NCBI GenBank assembly: GCA_016931365.1
Contig: JAFGEY010000557.1
Location: forward strand, 1 to 36,025
DNA from: Anaerolineae bacterium
GTDB taxonomy: Bacteria; Chloroflexota; Anaerolineae; JAFGEY01
DNA: 36,025 bases
Direction: 5' to 3'
Both the position numbers and the translations under genes were made by a program. Positions 10,422-19,186 of the stretch are shown in pieces. Position 1 is the first letter of the stretch. The number at the start of each line of letters is the position of its first letter. The notes under the pieces are model-generated. The model ran no database searches. It saw only the letters and a list, made by a program, of their open reading frames with translations, and was not told the DNA's origin.

Positions 10422-11375
10422 ATGTACAAAGAAAAGACCATTTGCGCCGTGGTTCCGGCCTACAACGAAGAAATCCTGATTGGCCGCACGATCGAGACGA
10501 TGCCCGATTTTGTCGACAAGATCGTTATCATCGACGATTGCAGCCGCGATGCGACGGCAGTGCGGGTCGGTGAGTATATCGGGCAGCAACCCGGGCGCAT
10601 TGTGTTGCTCTGCCACCAGGCCAACCAGGGGGTAGGGGGAGCGATTGCAACCGGTTACTGTTGGGCGCGCGACAACGAGATGGATGTCACAGTGGTGATG
10701 GCCGCCGACGCGCAGATGGACCCCGCTGACCTGCCCGCCCTGCTCGATCCGGTGGCGTCCGGCGAGGTGGACTATGCCAAGGGCAACCGCCTGTTCACCG
10801 GCGACGCCTGGAACCAGATTCCTCGGGTGCGCTACCTGGGCAACTCGGCCATGTCGCTGCTGACCAAGATCGCCTCCGGCTACTGGCACGTGGCCGATTC
10901 GCAGTCGGGTTATACGGCGGCCAACCTGCAGGTGCTCAAGACGATCGATTGGGCCTCGATGTACAAGCGCTACGGCCAGCCGAATGACCTGCTGGTGCGG
11001 CTCAATGTGTATAACTTTCGCGTGCGCGATGTGCCGGTCAAGCCGATCTATGGCATCGGCGAAAAGAGCGGGATCAAGCCGCTGCGGATGATACCCAAAC
11101 TATCCTGGTTATTAACCAAATTGTTCTTTTATCGCATGTGGCAAAAATACGTGATCCGCGACTTTCACCCGCTGGTGTTTTTCTATGTTTTGGGTTCACT
11201 GCTGCTGCTCGACCTGCCATTGCTGGTTCGTTTTATCGTCTTGTGGTCGATCAACGACCAGGTGCCCGAAGTGACGCTGCTCTCGCTCTTGTTTTGCACC
11301 ATTTCGGGGCTACAACTGGTCTTGTTTGCGATGTTGTTTGACATGGAAACAAACCGCGAGTTAAAGGGGAAATAG
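10422..11375 (+). CDS. Family 2 glycosyltransferase, dolichyl-phosphate mannose synthase-like
   Basis: A 317-residue GT2 protein. The nucleotide-sugar fold is shown by VPAYNEE (11-17), IDDCSRDAT (37-45), the NQGVGGAIATGY loop and the metal-binding VVMAADAQMDP (D96, D100). The C-terminus has two hydrophobic helices (around residues 247-305), as in Dpm1/GtrB-like enzymes that charge a polyprenyl phosphate with one sugar. This would make the lipid donor used by the GT-C proteins around it. ATG 10422 follows AGGGTGA. The gene begins 14 bases after the previous stop and ends 3 bases before the methyltransferase start, so all three are likely co-transcribed. Confidence 0.9.
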   Translation: MYKEKTICAVVPAYNEEILIGRTIETMPDFVDKIVIIDDCSRDATAVRVGEYIGQQPGRIVLLCHQANQGVGGAIATGYCWARDNEMDVTVVMAADAQMDPADLPALLDPVASGEVDYAKGNRLFTGDAWNQIPRVRYLGNSAMSLLTKIASGYWHVADSQSGYTAANLQVLKTIDWASMYKRYGQPNDLLVRLNVYNFRVRDVPVKPIYGIGEKSGIKPLRMIPKLSWLLTKLFFYRMWQKYVIRDFHPLVFFYVLGSLLLLDLPLLVRFIVLWSINDQVPEVTLLSLLFCTISGLQLVLFAMLFDMETNRELKGK

Positions 11376-11378
11376 TCG

Positions 11379-12017
11379 ATGACGAGGTCTTGGGTATTCG
11401 ATCAACCCGAAGCAACGGCCGATGAATTGTGGGATTACTGCCTGGAGGAATACGCAAGTTCGAACCCGGTTTCGCAGATCCTATTCGACCGTTTTTTTGC
11501 GACGATTAACCGCATTGTGTCCGTGCTCGCTCCAGACGATCGCCTGCTCGAAGTCGGTTGCGGCGCAGCAATGTCCTCGTTTCGCATCTTGGAGATGCTG
11601 AACGGGCAGCCGTTCCAGATTTCGGACGTTGATTTTCGCTATGCATCCAAACTGCGCGAGATCGAGTTCCCTGTGCCGGTGATGGTCGAATCGGTGCTGG
11701 CACTGGGCCGGGCCAGCCGTTCGGTTGATTGTGTGTTTTGCCTGGAGGTGCTGGAACATATCCACCCATATGAGCAGGCGCTTATGGAGCTGTTCCGCGT
11801 GTCGCGGCGATACATAGTGCTCTCGGTGCCCAACGAGCCTTTGTGGTCGCTGCTCAACCTCGTGCGTGGCAAGTATTGGTTTTCCTGGGGCAATACGCCA
11901 GGGCATTTCAATCGCTGGTCGCCGCGCGCGTTTGAGCGGCTGGTCTCTCGATATGGTAAGGTGATCGCCGCGTATCATCCATTGCCGTGGACTGTTCTAC
12001 TCGCCCGTGTGCGTTGA
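11379..12017 (+). CDS. SAM-dependent class I methyltransferase
   Basis: A 212-residue cytoplasmic protein of the Methyltransf_11/25 kind. Motif I is RLLEVGCGAAMSS (about 55-67), the acidic end of strand 2 is SDVDFR, and the post-motif region CVFCLEVLEHIHPYEQAL is typical of the family. It ends with SVPNEPLWSLLNLVRGKYW, HFNRWSPRAFERLV and a short tail, as seen in methyltransferases of polysaccharide clusters. The likely role is methylation of a sugar or lipid-linked intermediate; the target cannot be seen. The start ATG follows AAAGGGGA, just after the GT2 stop. Confidence 0.88.
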   Translation: MTRSWVFDQPEATADELWDYCLEEYASSNPVSQILFDRFFATINRIVSVLAPDDRLLEVGCGAAMSSFRILEMLNGQPFQISDVDFRYASKLREIEFPVPVMVESVLALGRASRSVDCVFCLEVLEHIHPYEQALMELFRVSRRYIVLSVPNEPLWSLLNLVRGKYWFSWGNTPGHFNRWSPRAFERLVSRYGKVIAAYHPLPWTVLLARVR

Positions 12018-12047
12018 GAGACAAGACATCATTCTGGAGCAAGTCTG

Positions 12048-14072
12048 GTGTGTGGCATCTTTGGTGTTGTGGCCAAAAAGGAAGCATTGTCCGAGGGTAG
12101 TTTGCGCCGGGCGACCAACGACCTGTTCCGGCTCTCCGAGTCGCGCGGCAAAGAGTCGGCCGGGCTGGCCGTGCTGCTGACCGACGAAATCAGGGTGCTC
12201 AAAGAGTCAGTCGCTGCATCGACGATGATCCGTTCGCCCGAATATCGCTCGCTGCTGGATCGCGCCATTAACGGGCGCGCCGATCCGGCCGCGTGGCCGA
12301 CTGTCGCCCTGATGGGGCACTCGCGTCTCGTCACCAACGGCTCGCAAGAAAACCACGACAACAACCAGCCGGTGGTCAAAGATGGCCTGGTGGCGATCCA
12401 CAACGGGATCATTGTCAACGATCATCGGCTGTGGCAGGAATTTCCCGCACTCAAGCAGACTTACCAGATCGACACAGAAGTCATTTTGAGCCTGTACCGT
12501 CATTTTTATACTCAAAGTGGCGATCTCGCGCAGGCTGCCCAGCAAACCTTTGCCTATCTCGCAGGCACGGCGTCGGTGGCGGTGATGGCTGAAGACTTGG
12601 ACGTGCTGATCCTCGCTACCAACAACGGATCGTTGTACACTGCGACCAGCAATGCGCAGGACGTGCGTGTTTTTGCCTCCGAAGCCTACATCTTGAGGCG
12701 GTTGGTTGCGCGACCTTATCTGCGCGGGCTGTTTGCAGGGCCAAGTGTGCAACAGATCAGGTCGGGGATGGGCTGCGTGTGGAACGTGCTGACCCTGGCA
12801 GAGCAGTCATTCAGCCTGGATGTCCCCGCAGCAGTCCAAGTGAAGGGTGTAGTGGCCCAAGTGCCGCGCCGGGTGGTCGATGTGACGCCCGAAGCCAGAC
12901 GGACGGCGCAGGGGACGCTGTTCGACATGCCCACCTTTGTGCCCCGATCGACGGCCCAACAATTTGCCATCGACGTTGAGCCGATCCGTGCCCTGCGCCG
13001 CTGCACGCGTTGTGTGCTGCCGGAAACGATGCCTTTTATCGAGTTTGACGAGCAAGGCGTGTGCAATTATTGCCGCCACTATGCGCCAATCGAGATACAG
13101 GGTCGCGAGGCGTTGCTCGAACTGGCCGATCATCATCGCCGCACCGATGGCCGTCCCGACTGCCTGGTTACCTTTAGCGGCGGGCGCGACAGCAGTTTTT
13201 GTCTGCACTATGTCAAAACCGAGCTCGACCTGCACCCGGTGGCTTATACCTATGACTGGGGCATGGTCACCGATCTGGCCCGTCGCAACCAGGCGCGGTT
13301 GTGTGGCAAGCTGGGCATCGAGCACATTTTGGTCTCAGCCGACATTGCCCAAAAGCGGACCAACATCCGCAAAAATGTGCTGGCCTGGCTGCGCCGCCCC
13401 GACCTGGGCACGGTGCCGCTGTTCATGGCCGGCGACAAGCAATACTTCTATTATGCCAATCAATTAAAAAAGCAAACCGGCATCCAGATCACTATTCTGG
13501 GTGAAAACTTGCTCGAAACGACGAAATTCAAATCAGGGTTTTGTGGCGTGCGGCCCTCTTTTGGCGCCGACCACACCTATACGCTGCCGCTTCTGGATAA
13601 GGCCCGGCTGGCCTGGTACCATGGCCGCCAATACCTGACGAACCCGGCCTATCTCAACAGTTCGCTCTGGGATACTCTGGGCGCGTTTGTCAGTTATTAC
13701 ATCATCCCGCACGACAATGTCAATCTTTACGATTATGTAATGTGGAACGAACAAGAGATCGTTTCTACGCTGCGGCACGAGTATGACTGGGAGGTAGCTG
13801 CCGACACACAAACAACCTGGCGCATCGGCGACGGCACGGCGGCGTTCTACAATTACATCTATTACTGCGTGGCCGGGTTCAATGAGAACGACACCTTTCG
13901 CAGCAACCAAATCCGCGAGGGGATGCTAACCCGCGAGGCGGCATTGGCAACCCTCGACGAGGAAACCCGGCCCCGTTTTGAGTCGATTCAGTGGTACTGC
14001 AACACCATCGGCATCGACTTTGAATCAACGATGCGGACGATCCGGGCCATTCCCAAATTGTATCCCGCGTGA
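12048..14072 (+). CDS. Fused class-II glutamine amidotransferase and N-acetyl-sugar amidotransferase (WbpG/PseA-like)
   Basis: A 674-residue two-part enzyme. The N-terminus is a class-II glutaminase. GTG at 12048 gives MCGIFGVV, so Cys2 is the nucleophile exposed after Met removal, and GHSRLVTNGSQENHDNNQP plus HNGIIVND match the GlmS/AsnB glutamine site. The C-terminal half begins with a four-cysteine site, CTRC (319-322) and CNYC (339-342), then the PP-loop SGGRDSSFCLHY (from 377) and GENLLETTKFKSGF, as in the WbpG/PseA family that adenylates an acetamido sugar and adds ammonia to make an acetamidino group. Glutamine-derived ammonia would thus be made and used in one chain. The start is supported by GGAG 8 bases upstream and by the conserved Cys2. 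Confidence 0.88.
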   Translation: MCGIFGVVAKKEALSEGSLRRATNDLFRLSESRGKESAGLAVLLTDEIRVLKESVAASTMIRSPEYRSLLDRAINGRADPAAWPTVALMGHSRLVTNGSQENHDNNQPVVKDGLVAIHNGIIVNDHRLWQEFPALKQTYQIDTEVILSLYRHFYTQSGDLAQAAQQTFAYLAGTASVAVMAEDLDVLILATNNGSLYTATSNAQDVRVFASEAYILRRLVARPYLRGLFAGPSVQQIRSGMGCVWNVLTLAEQSFSLDVPAAVQVKGVVAQVPRRVVDVTPEARRTAQGTLFDMPTFVPRSTAQQFAIDVEPIRALRRCTRCVLPETMPFIEFDEQGVCNYCRHYAPIEIQGREALLELADHHRRTDGRPDCLVTFSGGRDSSFCLHYVKTELDLHPVAYTYDWGMVTDLARRNQARLCGKLGIEHILVSADIAQKRTNIRKNVLAWLRRPDLGTVPLFMAGDKQYFYYANQLKKQTGIQITILGENLLETTKFKSGFCGVRPSFGADHTYTLPLLDKARLAWYHGRQYLTNPAYLNSSLWDTLGAFVSYYIIPHDNVNLYDYVMWNEQEIVSTLRHEYDWEVAADTQTTWRIGDGTAAFYNYIYYCVAGFNENDTFRSNQIREGMLTREAALATLDEETRPRFESIQWYCNTIGIDFESTMRTIRAIPKLYPA

Positions 14073-14075
14073 TGG

Positions 14076-15398
14076 ATGTCGATGAGCGAATCTCGTTTGC
14101 GGCCGGTTCAGCAGGCGGCGAGCCTGGCGCGGCAGTTGGGTCAAAGCAAGTTTGGGCAGGACGTGCTGTGGAACGTGGCCAGCCTGGGCATACTCGCCGT
14201 CGGCGGTGTGCTGATCAATGCGATCATTGTCCGTTTTCGGGGCACGGAAGCGCTGGGCATTTTCAACCAGGTTTATGCGATCTATATCGTGCTCTCACAG
14301 GTAGCGGTGATCGGTTTGCAGGCTGCGGTGCTCAGGCAGGTCTCTCATCGTCAGGATGACCTGGGCGAGTGTGCCGATTTGACGCTGGCGGCGTTGATCC
14401 TGGTTGCCGTTGTTTCGAGTTTGCTGGCCGTGGTATGCAGCCTGCTCGCTGGCGGGATCGGCGATCTGCTGGGCAGTCCAGGCGTGGGGCAGGGCATACG
14501 CTACATTGTGCCCGGGCTGATCTTGCTCGCCCTGAACAAGGTGCTGATCAATGTGCTGAACGGGCTGCGCCAGATGCGAGCCTATGCCGTTTTTTCGTCC
14601 TTGCGCTTTGTTTTGATTCCGGTGGGAGTGTTGGTCGTCAGCCTGCTGGATATGCCTGCGCCAGCCCTGCTGCTGCCGTTGAGCGCGGCCGAGGCGCTGC
14701 TCTTTGTCGCCCTGGTTGCCTTTATCCAGGTGCGCGTTTTTCGCTTTCGATTATCGCGCAATGTCGTCGATTGGCTCAAACCGCACCTTTCTTTTGGCCT
14801 GCGTGGATTTTTGAGTGGGCTGCTGCTCGAACTGAACACGCGCGTCGACGTGTTGATGCTGGGCTATTTCAGCACCGATCGGGTCGTTGGCGTCTACAGC
14901 CTGGCCTCGATGCTGGCCGAAGGCGTGGGGCAGCTTCCTGTAGCCGTGCGCTGGAATGTCGATCCACTGCTTGGTCGCCACTTTGCGCAAGGCGAGATGG
15001 CGCAGATCGGTGTACTGTCCCGGCGCGTGCGGCGCGTGCTGTATCCACTGATGGCTGCGGTAGGGGTAGTGGCAGTAGCCGCTTATCCGCTGGTCTATGC
15101 GCTGTGGGTCGGCGACGATCAATGGCGCACCAGTTGGTCCGTGTTTTCGATCATTTTGATCGGCGTGGTGATCAATGCCGGATACAAGCCCTTTATGGGG
15201 GTGCTGCTGCAAGGGGGACGCCCTGGCGCGTACACGCTCTTTATCAGCGGGCTGGTGCTGTGGGATGCGCTGATGAACCTGATGCTTATCCCGTTGGGCG
15301 GCATTGTCGGCGCGGCCGTCGTGACCGGGTTGACCTATGTGCTGCAAATGATCGTCTTGATTGTGCTGGCGCGCCGGTTGTTCGGCATCCGACTGTAG
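14076..15398 (+). CDS. Wzx-like polysaccharide flippase (MOP superfamily)
   Basis: A 440-residue membrane protein with about a dozen hydrophobic helices and no large soluble domain. The N-terminal part, with VLWNVASLGILAVGGVLIN and FRGTEALGIFNQVYAIYI, and the mid-protein LLLELNTRVDVLMLGYFS followed by VGVYSLASMLAEG are typical of Polysacc_synt/Wzx flippases. It should move lipid-linked oligosaccharide from the inner to the outer leaflet. The start is ATG 14076, 3 bases after the previous stop; ATG 14082 in the same frame is possible. Confidence 0.88.
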   Translation: MSMSESRLRPVQQAASLARQLGQSKFGQDVLWNVASLGILAVGGVLINAIIVRFRGTEALGIFNQVYAIYIVLSQVAVIGLQAAVLRQVSHRQDDLGECADLTLAALILVAVVSSLLAVVCSLLAGGIGDLLGSPGVGQGIRYIVPGLILLALNKVLINVLNGLRQMRAYAVFSSLRFVLIPVGVLVVSLLDMPAPALLLPLSAAEALLFVALVAFIQVRVFRFRLSRNVVDWLKPHLSFGLRGFLSGLLLELNTRVDVLMLGYFSTDRVVGVYSLASMLAEGVGQLPVAVRWNVDPLLGRHFAQGEMAQIGVLSRRVRRVLYPLMAAVGVVAVAAYPLVYALWVGDDQWRTSWSVFSIILIGVVINAGYKPFMGVLLQGGRPGAYTLFISGLVLWDALMNLMLIPLGGIVGAAVVTGLTYVLQMIVLIVLARRLFGIRL

Positions 15399-15416
15399 AG
15401 TGAGCGAGGGCTAGTG

Positions 15417-17153
15417 ATGATTGAGCGTTGGCAAACCTGGAGTGATCGTCGCAAAGCAATGATGTTGTTAATCTTGTTGGCGATCATCTATGGAACGCTC
15501 GCGTTCGGCTTTTTGCCTCGCCACGTCTTTTTCGCCGGCGATGAGGGTGAAAAGGTGCTCGTCGTCGCCTCGTCGGTGCGCAGCGGCGACTGGTGGCGGG
15601 TGAAATTCGAGTATCCCGGCCTGGCCTTCGACCCGGAAGTGGAGGCTTTTTTCTCGCCCTGGGTGCGCGTGGTCGACGGCCAACCGGTGCCCTATCACCT
15701 CTCGACAATGAATTTTTGGAACCCGCCGTTGTACGCGCTGTTCGGTGTGAGTGGTCTGTACGTGCTGCCGCTGCTGGCTGGCGTCGGGCTGGCCTGGCTG
15801 GCCTATCATCTGGCGCGGCTGATGGCGCTGCCTCATCCATGGGTGGTGATCCCGCTGGTGGGGCTGACCACGCCGGTCTTTTTCTACAGCCTGACCACCT
15901 GGGATCACATGCCCACCGTGTTTTACAGCACATTGACCGTCTTGCTGCTGGCCCGGCAGGCGCGACGGCGCAATTCTTGCGAGATGGCAACGGCGGGAGT
16001 GCTGATGGGACTGGGCATATGGACGCGGCTCGAGATGTATCTGTTTGCTCCGGCCGCACTCATGGCTTACTTTTACGTATTTCGCCGCCAACGCGGCGTG
16101 TGGCGCAGTTTGATTCCCACCGTATTGGGGTTTACTGCCGTGATGGTGGGGATGGTTGCCCAGCATGTCGCCGTGTACGGCAAGTTCGACTTGATTGCCT
16201 GGAATGTGCGCACGGCCAGTGTGGCCGAAGACAGCCCTGGCGCTTCTTCGCTGCTGGAGGTGGCGCGCGGGCTGGTGTTTCGACAGGCCCAGGTGTTACT
16301 CGCCCTCACCGTTGACGGCTCCGAATTGTGGCTGGAGCGCGTCTTTTTGGCCCTTGCCTTTGCCGGGACGGTGCTGGTTTTCCGCCTGCCCCGCTTGCAG
16401 CGCCACCCATTGCTGACGATGGGCTGCGCGCTGATGCAAGTCATCGGCACAGCGCTGGCTTTTGTCCACTCGCGGCTGTACACCGTGGTCGGGCTGGTGC
16501 CGACGCTGCCGCTGATGGCCTTGAGCCTGGCGCACGTCTCTCCGCAAGCTGATAAAGAATTACCGCCATCGCGTTTGGCTTTGGAACTGGCGGCCACAGC
16601 GGCGATGCTCTTTTTGCTGCTGGGCCTCTTTTTATTGCCGACCTTTGGCGGCCTGACCTGGGGGCCGCGCTATCTATCGGAATTATTCCCACTGCTGCCG
16701 GTGCTGGCCTGGGCCACATTTTGGCGTGTGCGGGAGGCCGTTGACCATGCCGATGCTCGCAGGGCGGTTCAAATTGCTTTCGGTCTCCTGGCGATCACGA
16801 GCCTGGTAGTGCAATGCGTCGGCGTGGGCATTCTGTTCGATCAAAAAGCCAAAATGGTCGCCTGGTACACTGATTTGAATGAGCTGGACGTCGAGTTTGT
16901 GCTCTCTGACCAGCAGTTTTACCTGCAATATATGGCCAGCCTTTACTTTGAGCGCATCTTTCTCTGCCCACGCACGCAAGCGATCTATGATCGACTGGCC
17001 GAACGTCTGTACGAACATGGCGTCGGGCGGTTTGCCTGGGTGCCTTCGGAAGTGAGCGAGGTCGATCCGCTGATCGAGACGCCGCGATTTGCCGTGCGCC
17101 AGATTCGGGGCTATCTGCACGAAATTGTGCCCGTAGCGGAGGGCGGTGGATGA
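15417..17153 (+). CDS. GT39-like membrane glycosyltransferase, paralogue of 8677-10407
   Basis: A polytopic protein of 578 residues from ATG 15417. RHVFFAGDEGEK carries the Asp-Glu catalytic motif of GT-C/PMT-like enzymes, followed by EYPGLAFDPE and SLTTWDHMPTVF, all shared with the protein at 8677. The soluble C-terminal part keeps WYTDLNELDVEFVLSD. It probably transfers a sugar from a polyprenyl-phosphate donor at the outer face. GAGGG at 15406-15410 favours ATG 15417 over GTG 15414. The next gene overlaps its stop by ATGA, so translation is coupled. Base use is more GC-rich than in its paralogue. Confidence 0.82.
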   Translation: MIERWQTWSDRRKAMMLLILLAIIYGTLAFGFLPRHVFFAGDEGEKVLVVASSVRSGDWWRVKFEYPGLAFDPEVEAFFSPWVRVVDGQPVPYHLSTMNFWNPPLYALFGVSGLYVLPLLAGVGLAWLAYHLARLMALPHPWVVIPLVGLTTPVFFYSLTTWDHMPTVFYSTLTVLLLARQARRRNSCEMATAGVLMGLGIWTRLEMYLFAPAALMAYFYVFRRQRGVWRSLIPTVLGFTAVMVGMVAQHVAVYGKFDLIAWNVRTASVAEDSPGASSLLEVARGLVFRQAQVLLALTVDGSELWLERVFLALAFAGTVLVFRLPRLQRHPLLTMGCALMQVIGTALAFVHSRLYTVVGLVPTLPLMALSLAHVSPQADKELPPSRLALELAATAAMLFLLLGLFLLPTFGGLTWGPRYLSELFPLLPVLAWATFWRVREAVDHADARRAVQIAFGLLAITSLVVQCVGVGILFDQKAKMVAWYTDLNELDVEFVLSDQQFYLQYMASLYFERIFLCPRTQAIYDRLAERLYEHGVGRFAWVPSEVSEVDPLIETPRFAVRQIRGYLHEIVPVAEGGG

Positions 17154-19186
17154 ACCGTCGACTGTTCTGGGGCCGCCTTGTGCTTGTCATAGCCGCCTTG
17201 ATCTGGATCCTGATGCTCGTCGCCGCCTTTTACCGCGTGCAAAAACCCTTCGGCGTCGAGCAGGGGATCGCCTGGCTGGGCACGGCCTGGACCTTGATCG
17301 CCGTGGCCATGCTGGGACTGACGGGCGCGGCGCTGGGCCGTCGATTGCTGTGCTGGGGCGGGTTCGTCTGGGCTTCGCCGCTGGAAGAACTGGTCTGGGC
17401 CTGGGGCGCCGGACTGGGCGTCGCCGCACTGGCGGTGATGGGCATCGGGATGATCGGCGGATTCTACCGGTTGGTTTTTCTCCCTTTGACCCTGATCGCG
17501 CTGCTTTTGCTCTGGCGCGACGCGCGTGCGGTGCTTCGCCTGCTGCGCCCGGTGTGGGCCGAACTGCGACTGCCCCGCGCGCTGCGCCTGTTCTGGGGGC
17601 TGATTTTCCTGCTCACTCTGACCCTGGCTCTGACGCCGCCTGCTGCCTGGGATGCGCTGCAATATCACCTCGATGGGCCGCGACTGTATATCGAGCAGCA
17701 TCGAATTACGGCGATTGATAATTTTAGCCTGGCCTACAGCGGGCTGCTCGAATCGCTTTTTGCCTGGGCGATGCTGCTCGCCAGCGATGTCGCCGCGCAG
17801 GTGGTGCATTGGGCTTTTGGCGTGGCTCTGGCGGCGATCCTCTACCTGGGCGGGCGACGCGTGGCCGGGGATCGCGCCTGGCTGCCGCTGGCCCTGCTCG
17901 CTACCACGCCGATGGTGCTCACCCTGCTGCCGTGGGCTTACAACGACCTGGCGCTGGCCTTTTACCAGGTGGCGGCGTTCCTGGCATTGTGCGTCTGGCG
18001 GGAGCGGCAGGAAAATCGCTGGCTTTATTTGAGCGGGCTGATGTGCGGCTTTGGTCTGGGTTTCAAGTACACCGCGGCAACGGCGCCGCTAGTCCTGGCC
18101 CTGTTGATCCCGTTCTGGCAGTCCCGGCAGAATGGCGCCGGCTCTCCTGTGGGCCGGTGGATTACAAGTTGGCTGTGGCTGGGGTTGGGCGCGGCGTTGG
18201 TTTCGCTGCCCTGGTTCCTGCGCAACTGGGCCTTGTGGGGCAACCCGATCTATCCGTACCTGTTCAATGGCCTCTATTGGGATAATTTGCGTAGCGAATG
18301 GTATCAGCGCATTGGCAGTGGCATCGGCTGGAATCTGGTCGAGATTTTGCGCTTGCCCTGGACCGCCTCATTGACCACAATGGATGTCAGTTTTCGCGAA
18401 GCGCGCAGCGGGCCGTTGTGGGTGCTTGCTCTGCCTTTAACACTCGGCGCACTGCTTTGGCCACGCCAGAAACAGGATAAAGGGCGCCAGGGTCGAACCG
18501 AGGCGCTGGCGGCGTTCGGCGTGGTTTTGATCCAGTACGCGCTGTGGGCCTACGGGGTGATCCAGTCGCGCTCGGTGTTTCAGGCCCGCCTGCTGCTGCC
18601 GACGCTGGCGCTGCTGGCACTGCCCGTTGCCTATGCCCTGGAACGACTGCGCCTGCTCGACCTGCCACAGTTTTCGCTGCGCCGCTTTGTGTTGATCGTC
18701 CTGACACTGGTTTTAATACTCAACGCGGTCGACTTGGCGCTGGCCTGGGTGGACGAGAATCCGCTGCCCTACCTGATGGGGCTGGAGAGTCGCCAGGAAA
18801 ATCTGACCCGCCGCCTGGGTGTTTATTATACGACGATGCAAGAGATCAATCAGCGATTGTCAATGCAGGACAGAGTGCTCTTTTTGTGGGAAACCAAGGG
18901 CTACTATTGCCGGGTGCCCAACCAACCCGACCTGATCGTCGACCGGATGCGCCATCTTGTCGCTCTGGAAGGCGATGCAGCCGGCGCGCAGCGTCGATTG
19001 CGCGACCAGGGCTACACTCACGTGTTGATCTTTGAAACGGGCCTCGAATATTTTATCGATCTGGCGCGAGATCCCAAGACGCAGTTTGTGTTCGAGGACG
19101 AACTGGCCGTGCTGGCCGAACTGCGCGCCAATTACCTGGGTGAGATATACAAAAATGGCCACTATACCCTCTACCGAATCAAATAA
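17150..19186 (+). CDS. Large GT-C type membrane protein
   Basis: A 678-residue polytopic protein, the longest of the cluster's membrane enzymes. N-terminal helices are followed by TPPAAWDALQYHLDGPRLYI (around residues 163-182), where the Asp pair and HLDGP loop sit at the expected catalytic extracellular position. Further conserved-looking parts are LPWAYNDLALAFYQ, GFGLGFKYTA and NPIYPYLF. The C-terminal soluble tail has VLFLWETKGYYCR and a YTHVLIF segment, like other proteins of the cluster. It is most likely a polyprenyl-phosphate-sugar-dependent glycosyltransferase. Its ATG overlaps the previous stop, and the next gene starts 32 bases before its own stop. Confidence 0.75.
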   Translation: MNRRLFWGRLVLVIAALIWILMLVAAFYRVQKPFGVEQGIAWLGTAWTLIAVAMLGLTGAALGRRLLCWGGFVWASPLEELVWAWGAGLGVAALAVMGIGMIGGFYRLVFLPLTLIALLLLWRDARAVLRLLRPVWAELRLPRALRLFWGLIFLLTLTLALTPPAAWDALQYHLDGPRLYIEQHRITAIDNFSLAYSGLLESLFAWAMLLASDVAAQVVHWAFGVALAAILYLGGRRVAGDRAWLPLALLATTPMVLTLLPWAYNDLALAFYQVAAFLALCVWRERQENRWLYLSGLMCGFGLGFKYTAATAPLVLALLIPFWQSRQNGAGSPVGRWITSWLWLGLGAALVSLPWFLRNWALWGNPIYPYLFNGLYWDNLRSEWYQRIGSGIGWNLVEILRLPWTASLTTMDVSFREARSGPLWVLALPLTLGALLWPRQKQDKGRQGRTEALAAFGVVLIQYALWAYGVIQSRSVFQARLLLPTLALLALPVAYALERLRLLDLPQFSLRRFVLIVLTLVLILNAVDLALAWVDENPLPYLMGLESRQENLTRRLGVYYTTMQEINQRLSMQDRVLFLWETKGYYCRVPNQPDLIVDRMRHLVALEGDAAGAQRRLRDQGYTHVLIFETGLEYFIDLARDPKTQFVFEDELAVLAELRANYLGEIYKNGHYTLYRIK

